Of a DNA stretch of 64,000 nucleotides, positions 34,015 to 42,946 are shown piece by piece. A model generated the notes under the pieces. It was not told where the DNA came from. It saw only the letters and a program-made list of their open reading frames with translations, and ran no database searches. The translations under genes were made by a program, and so were the position numbers. The stretch is from Lederbergia galactosidilytica. Its GTDB lineage: Bacteria > Bacillota > Bacilli > Bacillales > Bacillaceae_C. Each line of letters opens with the position of its first letter. Position 1 is the first letter of the stretch. The stretch lies in NCBI RefSeq assembly GCF_017873565.1, contig NZ_JAGGKH010000014.1, positions 80,860 to 144,859 on the forward strand. Direction: 5' to 3'.

Positions 34015-35022
34015 TTGCGAAGAATTAATATAAAAACAATCAGTCTATTCATCATCATTATCCTGGTGATTAGTTCCTTATTGGTGATTGCAACGAAAAA
34101 ACAAGATCAATCAATGGAACAGATTTCTCAGGAGACAGAAGAACTAACAGAGCAAACGCAGGAGAAGCAGCAAGTCCAGCCAGTTCTTTCGATTAAAGCG
34201 GATCAGGTACGACATCTGACATTGGAAAATGGAGAAAAGACGATTGAACTGATGCCAGACTCTCCCTATTCAGAGGAAGAAGTTCGGACAAATTTAAGTG
34301 GATGGTATATACATCAACCATATCAAAATGTTTATAGTGTGAAGTACAATCCACTTGTTGATATGTTGTATGGAATAGCAGAATTAAAATGGAATGAAAT
34401 CATCGGTGAAAAAGAAAACCTTGATAAATATGGATTAGAACAACCAGATATGAAGTTAACCTTTCAAACGGAGGAGGGGGAAGAAACTCTTCTTATAGGT
34501 GATCAGGCTGGAGAAGGGAAGCGTTATGCAAAATTAACTGATGGTGAGCAAATTGGGACGATAGCGGAAGATGTTTTAGAGCCATACCAATTACAAGCGT
34601 TTGAGCTAGTCGAGAAGTTTGTTAAAATCATTGCGATTGATGTATTGGAACAATTGCAAATCAATTATGGAGACCAAGAAATTTTAATTGAAATTGACCA
34701 TCCAATTGAGCAGGAAGATCAAGAATCCCCTCTCTTTTTTATCGATGATCAAGCAGTAGAGGAAGATACGTTTAGAAATTTATATAAAGATATTGCAGGA
34801 TTATCTGTGGATGACACTGTAGAAGATGCGACTTATCATAGTCCTGAAGCGACAATGGTTTATACGATTTTTAATCAGGAACAGAAGGAGAAACAAGAGA
34901 TAAAAGTGGAATTAGTTTCTTATGATAAGCAAAACTTTGCTGTATTTTTGAATGGAAAAGCAGATTTTTTACTAAAGAAAGATGTTTTTGAACAAATGCT
35001 TAAAAAGATCCTTCAAGCTTAA
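34015..35022 (+). CDS. DUF4340 domain membrane-anchored protein
   Basis: 335 residues. One N-terminal helix (about 9-26) with the rest predicted outside: an acidic, Gln-rich linker (about 30-55) then a DUF4340-type domain, with KADQVRHLTLENGEKTIEL, SGWYIHQPYQNVYSV and LDKYGLEQPDMKLTF repeated in outline further on. DUF4340 proteins are often encoded near ABC transporter or gliding genes; no activity is known. TTG at 34015 with AATGGAGGAAAGACT upstream. Fifth gene of the GH3-YesM-YesN-YesL unit. Confidence 0.72.
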   Translation: MRRINIKTISLFIIIILVISSLLVIATKKQDQSMEQISQETEELTEQTQEKQQVQPVLSIKADQVRHLTLENGEKTIELMPDSPYSEEEVRTNLSGWYIHQPYQNVYSVKYNPLVDMLYGIAELKWNEIIGEKENLDKYGLEQPDMKLTFQTEEGEETLLIGDQAGEGKRYAKLTDGEQIGTIAEDVLEPYQLQAFELVEKFVKIIAIDVLEQLQINYGDQEILIEIDHPIEQEDQESPLFFIDDQAVEEDTFRNLYKDIAGLSVDDTVEDATYHSPEATMVYTIFNQEQKEKQEIKVELVSYDKQNFAVFLNGKADFLLKKDVFEQMLKKILQA

Positions 35023-35173
35023 TAAGAAAAAGGAGAGTTTTCAAAAGTGATTCATCAACTTTGGGAAACTTCTTCTTTTTTTATTCCGTAAAAAATTAGA
35101 TGATTATTTCTGCTAAAAATGCAAATGACAATAGTCAACAAACAGGTATATATATTTAATTGAAATGGCTCCG
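35023..35173 (+). other. Intergenic gap before the binding protein 1 gene
   Basis: From the DUF4340 stop to the promoter block. No gene; no clear terminator was found despite the change of transcription unit. Confidence 0.35.
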
Positions 35174-35238
35174 TAAAACCTCTAATAATTACGGGAATTA
35201 TCCTCTAGTTTAGTAGGTATAAATTGAAAGCGATTTCA
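35174..35238 (+). promoter_or_regulatory. Duplicated 65-bp promoter/cre block, copy A
   Basis: It contains TAAAACCTCTAAT at the left, TATAAA (35218-35223) as a likely -10, and the cre site TGAAAGCGATTTCA (35225-35238), matching all 14 consensus positions. It aligns without gaps to 37756-37820 with about 52 of 65 identical bases by hand count. The left half may be a target for the YesN-type regulator. Confidence 0.75.
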
Positions 35239-35269
35239 ATTACTATTGTTTCTAAAGGAGGAAAGAAAT

Positions 35270-35293
35270 ATGGCAGAAATACGAAGGTATTGA
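35270..35293 (+). other. Seven-codon reading frame with strong ribosome site
   Basis: ATG GCA GAA ATA CGA AGG TAT TGA, preceded by AAAGGAGGAAAGAAAT. It would encode MAEIRRY. Either a leader peptide or the eroded start of a gene formerly at this promoter. Confidence 0.4.
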
Positions 35294-35391
35294 TAGCGGA
35301 TTCTTATTACTAATAACCTTTGGATTTTTGGAATCTGTTAAACAAGAATCAATTCAGTTGCTCTAAATTTGAGAAATAAGGGGGAAGAAAG

Positions 35392-37083
35392 ATGTTTAGA
35401 CGTAAATGGTCTTTATGGTCACTCATGCTAATTTTATTAATTGGTTTTACTCTCTCCGGCTGTAGCGATGCTTCAGATAAAAAGGTGGATGGCTCGGGAA
35501 ATTCTAAAAAAAGCTCGAAGCCTACTGATGAGCCAATTACCTTAACTATCTTTAATGCGGATTTGACGACGGATGTACCCTTTGATGACCCAGTGGCCCA
35601 GGAAATTACGAAAAGGACAGGGATCAAACTTGATATCCAACATCCTGTTGGTGGAGATGATCAGGCAATTCCACTGATGATTGCTAGTGGAGAGTACCCT
35701 GATATGATTTTTGCTAAAGGAGATATTGGGAAATTAATTGAAGCTGGTGGGGTCATTAAGCTTGATGATTTAATTGAGGAAAAAGGCAATAATCTAAAGA
35801 AAATGTATGGTGATCAGCTCGATCGCTTGCGGAATTCGCTTGATGATCCAAGTATTTATACAGTTGGGACTTATGGTGTAGAAGAAGCGCATTGGACAAC
35901 AAGTGGAACAACGTCCATACAGTTAGATGTTCTTCGGGAACTAGATTATCCTGAAATTAGAACGATCTATGACTTTGAGGAAGCTTTAAAGGATTATATT
36001 GCAAAATATCCAGAGATTGATGGCCAAAAAACAATTGGACTTTCTTTGTTAGGTAGTGATTGGCGTTGGTTAATTACAGTTGGAGATCCAGCCGGAGCCG
36101 CTCTAGGTATTCCTGGTGATGGTCAATGGGCAATTAACGATGAGACTGGGGAAGCAAATTATAAGTTTACCGTACCTGAGATTAAAGAATATTTTAAATG
36201 GCTAAATCACATGAATGATATTGGCTTACTTGATCCGGAATCATTTACACACACTGAAGATACTTATATTGCAAAACTATCTTCCGGTCGGGTATTGGGA
36301 ATTGCAGACCAGGATTGGAATTATGGAGCTGCAGACAAAGCTCTTAAAGCGGACGGTAAGTTTTGGAGAACGTACGCTCCACTACCTGTTACTGTGAATG
36401 AGAAATATAAATCTCAAGCCTTAAAAGATTATGGATATTCTGGTGGATGGGGTATCTCGATTAGTTCCACCTCAGAATATCAAGAAGAGGCGTTTGAATT
36501 CCTAGACTGGATGGCTTCTGAAGAAGCACAAATCCTTGTAAACTGGGGAATTGAAGGCGAAAACTATGATGTCGTCGATGGAAAAAGAGTGTTACAGGAT
36601 GACGATAAACAACAACGAAATACCGATTCTGAATATCCAGAAAAAACAGGTGTAGGTCAATATGTCTATCCATTCCCACAATGGGGAAATGGGGCAGTTG
36701 ATTCAACGGATAATCCAATCTCACCCGACACACAAGAAGATATCATTGCTACCTATACAGATGCGGAAAAAGAAGTTCTCAAAGAATATGAAATGGAGAG
36801 TTGGATTGACTGGTTCCCTTCTACAGAAGAATTAGGAATTTCAAACCATGGACAAGCTTTTAATTATACAATTCCTAGTAATAGTGATTTACAAATCATT
36901 CAACAAAAAGCGGATGATTATACAGAACAAAAAATTACCCAGGCGATACTTGGAAAACCTGCTGATTTTGACAAGGCTTGGGATGAAATTCAAGCCAAGC
37001 TAATTGAAATGGATATTGAAAAGGCTAATAAGGAAATGACAAAAATGACTCAAGATAAGATGGAATTATGGGGAACTAAATAA
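35392..37083 (+). CDS. Lipoprotein sugar-binding protein (LplA-like), paralogue 1
   Basis: 563 residues. Signal peptide with lipobox LSGC at Cys24, so membrane-anchored outside. The rest is a large extracellular binding protein of the LplA/LipO group that works with LplB/LplC permeases on oligosaccharides. It is closely related to the lipoprotein at 39991-41667 (shared MFRRKW start, NADLTTDV, LLGSDWRWLITVG, EKTGVGQYVYPFPQWG). AAGGGGGAAGAAAG precedes the ATG. Its own promoter and cre block lie upstream. A decayed GH43 gene follows. Confidence 0.92.
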   Translation: MFRRKWSLWSLMLILLIGFTLSGCSDASDKKVDGSGNSKKSSKPTDEPITLTIFNADLTTDVPFDDPVAQEITKRTGIKLDIQHPVGGDDQAIPLMIASGEYPDMIFAKGDIGKLIEAGGVIKLDDLIEEKGNNLKKMYGDQLDRLRNSLDDPSIYTVGTYGVEEAHWTTSGTTSIQLDVLRELDYPEIRTIYDFEEALKDYIAKYPEIDGQKTIGLSLLGSDWRWLITVGDPAGAALGIPGDGQWAINDETGEANYKFTVPEIKEYFKWLNHMNDIGLLDPESFTHTEDTYIAKLSSGRVLGIADQDWNYGAADKALKADGKFWRTYAPLPVTVNEKYKSQALKDYGYSGGWGISISSTSEYQEEAFEFLDWMASEEAQILVNWGIEGENYDVVDGKRVLQDDDKQQRNTDSEYPEKTGVGQYVYPFPQWGNGAVDSTDNPISPDTQEDIIATYTDAEKEVLKEYEMESWIDWFPSTEELGISNHGQAFNYTIPSNSDLQIIQQKADDYTEQKITQAILGKPADFDKAWDEIQAKLIEMDIEKANKEMTKMTQDKMELWGTK

Positions 37084-37204
37084 CTGTAATTTTTTAATAA
37101 TAAAGGAGCCTTCTCTTTTGGGGTTCCTTCTTGCTACTCAGTAAATTAGTTAGATGAGTCTATATATACTTTCTAATTACAAGTACCTTTGCATACTTTC
37201 CGGG

Positions 37205-37720
37205 CATGCCTATTTTTCATAGAAAGACTTGGTGAAATGGCAGCAAATAGGTCACGTATTCGCAAATGAAAGCTAGCTACCTTTAACTAGAGAAAATGTA
37301 GGGAGTGGATCGCAGGGAATTTATGTTATTACAAAGGTATTTTCTATGTGATTACAACCGATAATACTACGAATTCAATTTTTTGTTCCTGTTAAAATCT
37401 CCTGGAACCATGGTCTGATCCTATAAATATTGAGAATTGGGCAGAATTGATCCCCCTTTATATTTCCATAATAATGGTAGAGTTTATCTAACTAATAATC
37501 ATGCGATCAATAAGGACGTCTTAAATGAAGAATTGACGATTCACTCAATTAAATAGTGAATGTAGAAGTTATACTGAGGCGAGGTAGCCTCACCTATATG
37601 AGAAAAGTATCTTTACTAGATAGGTTGAAAAAGGTCTGTTACAAAATATAAATTTTGATAATAATTGGGTAGCATTTAATCGACTGGGAACCGACAATCG
37701 AGTGTTTTTTCTCTTAAAAT
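37205..37720 (+). pseudogene. Decayed GH43 glycosidase gene
   Basis: Fragments in different frames line up with GH43 enzymes. DLVKWQQIGHVFANES is followed by a stop, then NLCYYKGIFYVITTDNTTNS, another stop, then EPWSDPINIENWAEL. After a frameshift comes PLYFHNNGRVYLTNNHAINK and LNEELTIHSIK, then a stop, and later PHLYEK. Most of the C-terminal part is missing. The best likeness is the beta-xylosidase/arabinofuranosidase type also intact at 53885-55453. It lies between the binding protein and permease genes. Confidence 0.75.
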
Positions 37721-37755
37721 AGCTATTTGCATTTTTTATTGGTTGAATTTCGACA

Positions 37756-37820
37756 TAAAACCTCTAATTTTTACAGGAAATTTACACTTTTTTAATGGGT
37801 ATAAACGGAAAGCGATTTCA
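37756..37820 (+). promoter_or_regulatory. Duplicated 65-bp promoter/cre block, copy B
   Basis: The partner of 35174-35238, with TAAAACCTCTAAT, a TATAAA -10 (37800-37805) and GGAAAGCGATTTCA (37807-37820, 13 of 14 cre positions). It should drive the LplB-LplC-binding protein 2 operon. A repeat element lies between it and the first gene. Confidence 0.75.
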
Positions 37821-37855
37821 GATAACATGATAGATAAAGATATGGTAGAAATTTG

Positions 37856-38007
37856 GCTAGCTCTAGCGCTTAGCCCTGAGAAGCTCACAGGGTGTGGGGG
37901 CAGCGGCGTTGCGCCAGGACGGCATGCATTTACCGATGTTCTACTGAATATTTCTTATTTCAGAACATTTGCTTGTCGGGGCTGACCAAGGCGCTTGTGC
38001 ATTTCTT
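37856..38007 (+). repeat. Dispersed intergenic repeat, copy 2
   Basis: GGCTAGCTCTAGCGCTTAGCCC at the left, GGCGTTGCGCCAGGACGGC in the core, ACATTTGCTTGTCGGGGCTG and ACCAAGGCGCTTGTGC at the right. It sits in the leader between the cre site and lplB, so it is transcribed with the operon. Confidence 0.75.
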
Positions 38008-38028
38008 AGTAGATAAGGGGGGAAAGGT

Positions 38029-38982
38029 GTGGCAAAAACAGCTATAGAATTGAAAGGAAAAACAAATAAGCCATTAAATAATACTTGGAAGAAGATCAAA
38101 GGGCAAAAGGCTTTGATTTTAATGTCTTTTCCATTTGTCATTTGGTTAATCGTTTTCAAGTACATACCTCTCGGTGGATGGACGATGGCTTTTCAAGATT
38201 ATTCTCCTGCAAAAGGGTTTTTAGACCAAGAGTGGGTAGGGTTAAAGCATTTTAAAGTTCTTTTCAAAGAGGATTTATTTTATCAATCTTTAACAAACAC
38301 ATTGGGGATGGGGATTTTAGGTCTTGTTTTCGGAACGATTACATCTATCGGTTTTGCTTTATTAATTAATGAAGTAAGATTAGTTAGATTTAAGAAATTA
38401 ACGCAAACGATTTCCTATTTACCCCATTTTGTTTCATGGGTGATTGTAGCGAATATTGTCACAACGATGTTAGCTCCAGAAGGAATTGTGAATAATTTAT
38501 TAATGGCTACGAATCTAATTGATAAACCGATTGGCTTTATGTCGAATCCTAATATGTTTTGGGGGATTGTGACAGCGGCTGATGTGTGGAAAGAAACTGG
38601 TTGGAATGCAATCATCTATTTAGCGGCAATGACGGGGGTAGACCCGCAATTATATGAGGCAGCAAAAGTAGATGGGGCAAGTCGCTGGAAACAAATGTGG
38701 CATATTACATTACCAAGTATACGACCAGTCATTATCGTGTTATTAATTCTAAACATTGGAAACTTAATTAATATTGGCTTTGAAAAACAAATGTTATTAG
38801 GAAATAATATTGTTGCGGAAAAAGCATTAGTGATTGATTTGTATGCATTAAATTATGGGATTGGTATGTTCCGATATTCTTTCGGTACAGCAATTGGAAT
38901 TTTCAAATCTGTCATTAGCGTGATATTAATCGTTATCTTTAATAATCTTGCCAAGAAAACAGGGGATGGCGGAATCTATTAA
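38029..38982 (+). CDS. lplB: LplB-type sugar ABC transporter permease
   Basis: 317 residues, six membrane helices. The LplB/YtcP group has the N-terminal LMSFPFVIWLIVFKYIPLGGW and the ATPase-docking EAA loop EAAKVDGASRWKQMWHITLP. It forms a channel with LplC and imports oligosaccharides captured by the flanking lipoproteins; the ATPase (MsmX type) is not encoded here and is usually shared. GTG start with GGGGGGAAAGG before it. It is followed by lplC after 18 bases. Confidence 0.93.
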   Translation: MAKTAIELKGKTNKPLNNTWKKIKGQKALILMSFPFVIWLIVFKYIPLGGWTMAFQDYSPAKGFLDQEWVGLKHFKVLFKEDLFYQSLTNTLGMGILGLVFGTITSIGFALLINEVRLVRFKKLTQTISYLPHFVSWVIVANIVTTMLAPEGIVNNLLMATNLIDKPIGFMSNPNMFWGIVTAADVWKETGWNAIIYLAAMTGVDPQLYEAAKVDGASRWKQMWHITLPSIRPVIIVLLILNIGNLINIGFEKQMLLGNNIVAEKALVIDLYALNYGIGMFRYSFGTAIGIFKSVISVILIVIFNNLAKKTGDGGIY

Positions 38983-39000
38983 GACAAGGAGGAAACCAAA

Positions 39001-39888
39001 ATGCAACGTTTCAAGAAGATTACACTATTTGACCTTATCCTTTCCATCGGCATGATCATCGTCATTATTATTACGCTATACCCCTTCCTCAATATATTGG
39101 CCATTTCACTGAATAATGCCGTTGATACAGCTAAAGGTGGTATTCATATTTGGCCAAGGCAATTTACATTTGCGAATTACACGGAGATTTTTGGAAGTAA
39201 TGACAGGCTTTTAAAAGCTTTCATTATGTCTGTTACAAGAACAGTTGTAGGGACAGCAACCGGCATTATCGCTAGTACGATGTTGGCTTATACATTAAGT
39301 AGAAAAGACTTTGTTTTCAATAAACCAATCGCGATTCTCCTCGTATTAACAATGTTTGTTAGTGGAGGATTGATTCCCGATTATATGTTGATTCGAAATC
39401 TGGGCTTAATCAATGAATTTGCGGTATACATTTTGCCGATGTTAATTAGTGCTTTTAATGTAATCATCATTCGTTCCTTTATGGATAATTTACCGAAGGC
39501 ATTGGAAGAATCAGCTAAAATGGATGGAGCAAATGATTTTACAATCTTTGCTCGGATCATCTTACCCTTGTCCATGCCTGTAATTGCGACCATTTCACTA
39601 TTCTTAGCTGTTGGTCAATGGAACAGTTGGTTTGATACCTATTTGTATGCAAGGTCTAATGAAAATCTCACAACTCTACAATACGAATTAATGAAAATAT
39701 TAGATAATGCGAGCACATCAGGAGGGGCTGGTATTAATTCGCAAAATGCCGAATTTATTGCCAAACAGACGAATCCACAATCTTTAAAAATGGCAATTAC
39801 CATTATTGCCACAGTTCCAATCTTAATGGTCTATCCTTTCCTGCAAAAATACTTTGTTACAGGATTAACATTAGGAGCTGTTAAATAA
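39001..39888 (+). CDS. lplC: LplC-type sugar ABC transporter permease
   Basis: 295 residues, six helices. It carries the carbohydrate permease pattern LYPFLNILAISLNN at the start, the EAA loop ESAKMDGANDFTIFARIILPLSMP and YPFLQKYFVTGLTLGAVK at the end. Second half of the permease pair. AAGGAGGAAACCAAA precedes the ATG. The second binding lipoprotein follows after about 100 bases. Confidence 0.93.
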   Translation: MQRFKKITLFDLILSIGMIIVIIITLYPFLNILAISLNNAVDTAKGGIHIWPRQFTFANYTEIFGSNDRLLKAFIMSVTRTVVGTATGIIASTMLAYTLSRKDFVFNKPIAILLVLTMFVSGGLIPDYMLIRNLGLINEFAVYILPMLISAFNVIIIRSFMDNLPKALEESAKMDGANDFTIFARIILPLSMPVIATISLFLAVGQWNSWFDTYLYARSNENLTTLQYELMKILDNASTSGGAGINSQNAEFIAKQTNPQSLKMAITIIATVPILMVYPFLQKYFVTGLTLGAVK

Positions 39889-39990
39889 GGTATCAATTTT
39901 TTTGATATAAATAACAAAAGGGCAAGCGTCCGGTAGCAACGTAATTTGTTAGTCACTGGGCGTTGAAGCTGGAAAATGAGGGGGAGTAAA

Positions 39991-41667
39991 ATGTTTAGAC
40001 GTAAATGGCCATTATGGTCACTCATGTTGGTATTCATTGCCGGTCTAACGCTAGCAGGTTGTAGTAGTGATTCAGATAAGAAGAAGGCGGATGGATCAGG
40101 CGGTTCTAAGGATGACCCGATTACATTGACTTTCTTTAATGCAGACTTGACCACAGATGTATCGTTCGATGACCCTGTTGCAAAGAAAATTACAGAGAAA
40201 ACAGGTATCGTTCTTGATATCGAGCATCCAGTTGGTGGAGACGAGCAAGCAATCCCACTCATGATTGCAAGTGGGGAATACCCTGACATGATTTACGCTA
40301 AAGGGGATATTGGTAAACTTATTGAAGCTGGCGGTGTAATTAAGCTTGATGATTTAATTGAAGAAAAAGGCGAAAATTTGAAAAAGATGTATGGTGATCA
40401 AATCGATCGTCTACGTAATTCAATTGATGATCCTAGCATTTATACAGTAGGAACTTATGGTGTAGAAAATGCTTATTGGTCGACTAGTGGTACAATGTCG
40501 TTACAATTAGATGTCCTACGTGAACTAGGTTACCCTGATATTAAAACACTAGATGATTATGAAAAAGCATTAAAGGATTATATTGCTAAACATCCAGAAG
40601 TGGATGGACAAAAGACCATTGGTTTGTCCCTATTAGGTAGCGATTGGCGTTGGTTAATTACCGTTGGAAACCCAGCTGGTTTCTCACTTGGTATTCCCGA
40701 TGATGGTCAATGGGCGATCAATGATGATACGGGAGAAGCGACTTATAAATTTATGGTGCCGGAGATTAAAGAATATTTTAAATGGCTAAACCATATGAAT
40801 GATATTGGTTTACTTGACCCGGAATCTTTCACCCAAACTCATGATACGTATATTTCCAAGTTATCATCTGGTCGAGTATTAGGTATTGCTGACCAAGATT
40901 GGAATTTCCAAGACGCAGACAAAGCATTAAAAGCAGATGGTAAGGACTGGAGAACTTATGCTCCACTACCTGTTACATTAGATGAAAGCTACAAATCTCA
41001 AGGCTTAAAGGATTATGGTTTTGCTGGTGGTTGGGGAATTTCTATTAGTTCCACTTCGGAATATCAAGAAGAGGCATTTGAATTCCTTGATTGGATGGCT
41101 TCTGAAGAAGCACAAATTCTTTTGAATTGGGGAATTGAAGGGGTTAACTATGATGTTGTTGATGGGAAAAGAGTATTGAAAGATGAAGATAAAGAACAAA
41201 GAAAAACAGATGCTAAGTATCCAGAGAAAACAGGTGTAGGTCAATATGTCTATCCGTTCCCTCAGTGGGGAAATGGTGCAGTTGATTCAACAGGAAACCC
41301 AATCTCTCCTGATACACAAGAGGATATTATCGCAACATATACAGATGCGGAAAAAGAAGTGATAAGTGAATATGGAATGAAGAGTTGGGTTGATTGGTTC
41401 CCATCTACCGAAGAATTAGGTATTTCTAAGCATGGATCAGCTTCTAACTACACAATTCCAAACAATAGTGATTTACAAACAATCCAACAAAAAGCGGATG
41501 ATTTTGTAGAACAAAAAATTACCCAAGCGATTCTTGGTAAACCAGCTGACTTTGACAAAGCCTGGGATGATATTCAAGCTGAGCTTATCAAAATGGATAT
41601 TGAAAAGGCTAATGCAGAAATGACAAAAATTACCCAAGATACAATGGAGTTATGGGGTACAAAATAA
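39991..41667 (+). CDS. Lipoprotein sugar-binding protein (LplA-like), paralogue 2
   Basis: 558 residues. Signal peptide with lipobox LAGC at Cys24. It is nearly collinear with paralogue 1 and differs mainly in the linker after the cysteine and scattered substitutions. It should bind the same or a related oligosaccharide for the LplB/LplC permease immediately upstream. The ATG at 39991 has GAGGGGGAGTAAA before it; an ATG 15 bases upstream has none. A terminator follows at 41676. Confidence 0.92.
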   Translation: MFRRKWPLWSLMLVFIAGLTLAGCSSDSDKKKADGSGGSKDDPITLTFFNADLTTDVSFDDPVAKKITEKTGIVLDIEHPVGGDEQAIPLMIASGEYPDMIYAKGDIGKLIEAGGVIKLDDLIEEKGENLKKMYGDQIDRLRNSIDDPSIYTVGTYGVENAYWSTSGTMSLQLDVLRELGYPDIKTLDDYEKALKDYIAKHPEVDGQKTIGLSLLGSDWRWLITVGNPAGFSLGIPDDGQWAINDDTGEATYKFMVPEIKEYFKWLNHMNDIGLLDPESFTQTHDTYISKLSSGRVLGIADQDWNFQDADKALKADGKDWRTYAPLPVTLDESYKSQGLKDYGFAGGWGISISSTSEYQEEAFEFLDWMASEEAQILLNWGIEGVNYDVVDGKRVLKDEDKEQRKTDAKYPEKTGVGQYVYPFPQWGNGAVDSTGNPISPDTQEDIIATYTDAEKEVISEYGMKSWVDWFPSTEELGISKHGSASNYTIPNNSDLQTIQQKADDFVEQKITQAILGKPADFDKAWDDIQAELIKMDIEKANAEMTKITQDTMELWGTK

Positions 41668-41675
41668 TATCATTA

Positions 41676-41711
41676 AACAGGCGGAGATCATGGTTTCTTC
41701 GTCTGTTTTTT
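41676..41711 (+). terminator. Terminator of the lplB-lplC-binding protein 2 operon
   Basis: AACAGGCGGAGA pairs (with two G-T pairs) with TCTTCGTCTGTT, followed by TTTTAA. Confidence 0.75.
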
Positions 41712-42258
41712 AATTTGCGTAATAAGTAAAGGTTTTATAAAAACAGTTACACATTACAATGTTTCCCTTTAGACTAGTATTAATAGGGAAATCAGAAAAT
41801 TAAATCACTTGTTTTTTTACCAAAGAGAAGGTATATTATTAGGTATTTTAAAAACTGGGTGTTTGGATTATCGTGTGGGACAGATGAAGTGCTTAGTCAT
41901 TCCTAGTAAATCCTTCTCTGGGGACAAAGGGAGCTGCTCAAAAAGTCCAGTTCATAATAACTTCAGATTCCGCGGGCAATTGTCAAATCTTCTAGGACAG
42001 TCTTTTGGAATCTCATATATAGAACCTACTTTGTATCAAAGGGTAATGAAAATCCTTAATTTTTTCGTTTTCCATTGATCTTCGTCAAGGTTTCGATGAT
42101 CCGTGAAAAACACTAGGGTATCAAAGGCCGAGAGCGCTAACGCAACTCCGTCCTGAACGAAGGACGAGCTTCTTGTAAGCATGTGGAAAGGGAGCATATT
42201 CCATATGCTTTTCCAGTTATCTAGGAATCTTTTAACCTATGTAGAAAGGAAAGATTGG
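41712..42258 (+). other. Gene-free gap
   Basis: Roughly 550 bases. A possible 89-codon frame (41809-42078) has no convincing ribosome site or family resemblance. GC-rich sequence at 42120-42180 (AACGCAACTCCGTCCTG) recalls the dispersed repeat's core but does not align well. Confidence 0.35.
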
Positions 42259-42813
42259 ATGAGGAAAAATTATGAAACAAAGCATATTTTTATGGCGATC
42301 GCGATCTGCTTCATTCTAGCTTCACCGATCATTATTATTTATATCCCAATGATGTTTGCCCAATTCTTTCATTATACACCAAAGGTTTGGCAGGTTTTTG
42401 TCCCAATGGAAAATTACTTAGTATGTGCTGTTGGACTTATCTTTCTTATTGCAGCTTTCTTTCTTCTTTTCTTCTTAGATTTTCATAAAAAGTCGATTGC
42501 AATTTTTCTACTTCTACTCGTACTATCAATAGCTTCCTTTTATATTATGACACAATCTTATCAGCGATTAGCAGAGGATCATCTATCTTACCAGCAGCTT
42601 TTTACAACACATCAGTATTCTTATCGTTGGGAAGATGTAAAGGAAGTCAGGCAAACGATAGAGAAGGAGGGACATTCAAAATATACATTTGTTTTTCACG
42701 ATGGAAATAATCTAACAATTGGTGAAGATGGCTATTTTAAGGAAATTAAAAATAAAGTAATTAATACATTGGAAAATAATAAGATTGAATTTGTCCAAAT
42801 AAGGTTAGAATAA
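42259..42813 (+). CDS. Membrane protein of unknown function
   Basis: 184 residues. Three predicted helices (about residues 10-31, 45-68 and 72-92), then a soluble C-terminal half (about 100-184) with SYRWEDVKEVRQTI and YTFVFHDGNNLTIG. This recalls small membrane proteins with a PH-like cytoplasmic domain, but no family is assigned. The ATG at 42259 has GAAAGGAAAGATTGG upstream. It stands between the sugar transporter and the cytochrome oxidase-like gene. Confidence 0.6.
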   Translation: MRKNYETKHIFMAIAICFILASPIIIIYIPMMFAQFFHYTPKVWQVFVPMENYLVCAVGLIFLIAAFFLLFFLDFHKKSIAIFLLLLVLSIASFYIMTQSYQRLAEDHLSYQQLFTTHQYSYRWEDVKEVRQTIEKEGHSKYTFVFHDGNNLTIGEDGYFKEIKNKVINTLENNKIEFVQIRLE

Positions 42814-42946
42814 ATAAGATTTCTCTAGGGAGTTTTATAACTGAAATATGTACGTTCCCGATACTTCCAATATTTGGTTTAAAGAAGCATGCCGACTTAT
42901 CATTGTTCATAGAGTGTAAAAGAGGTATGATCAGGGAGGTTGGAAA

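Noticed and set aside
41809..42078. 89-codon open frame
   Set aside because: No convincing ribosome site or domain; composition looks non-coding.
42120..42180. Fifth copy of the dispersed repeat
   Set aside because: It shares short words with the GC-rich core, but in the wrong order and without the other modules.
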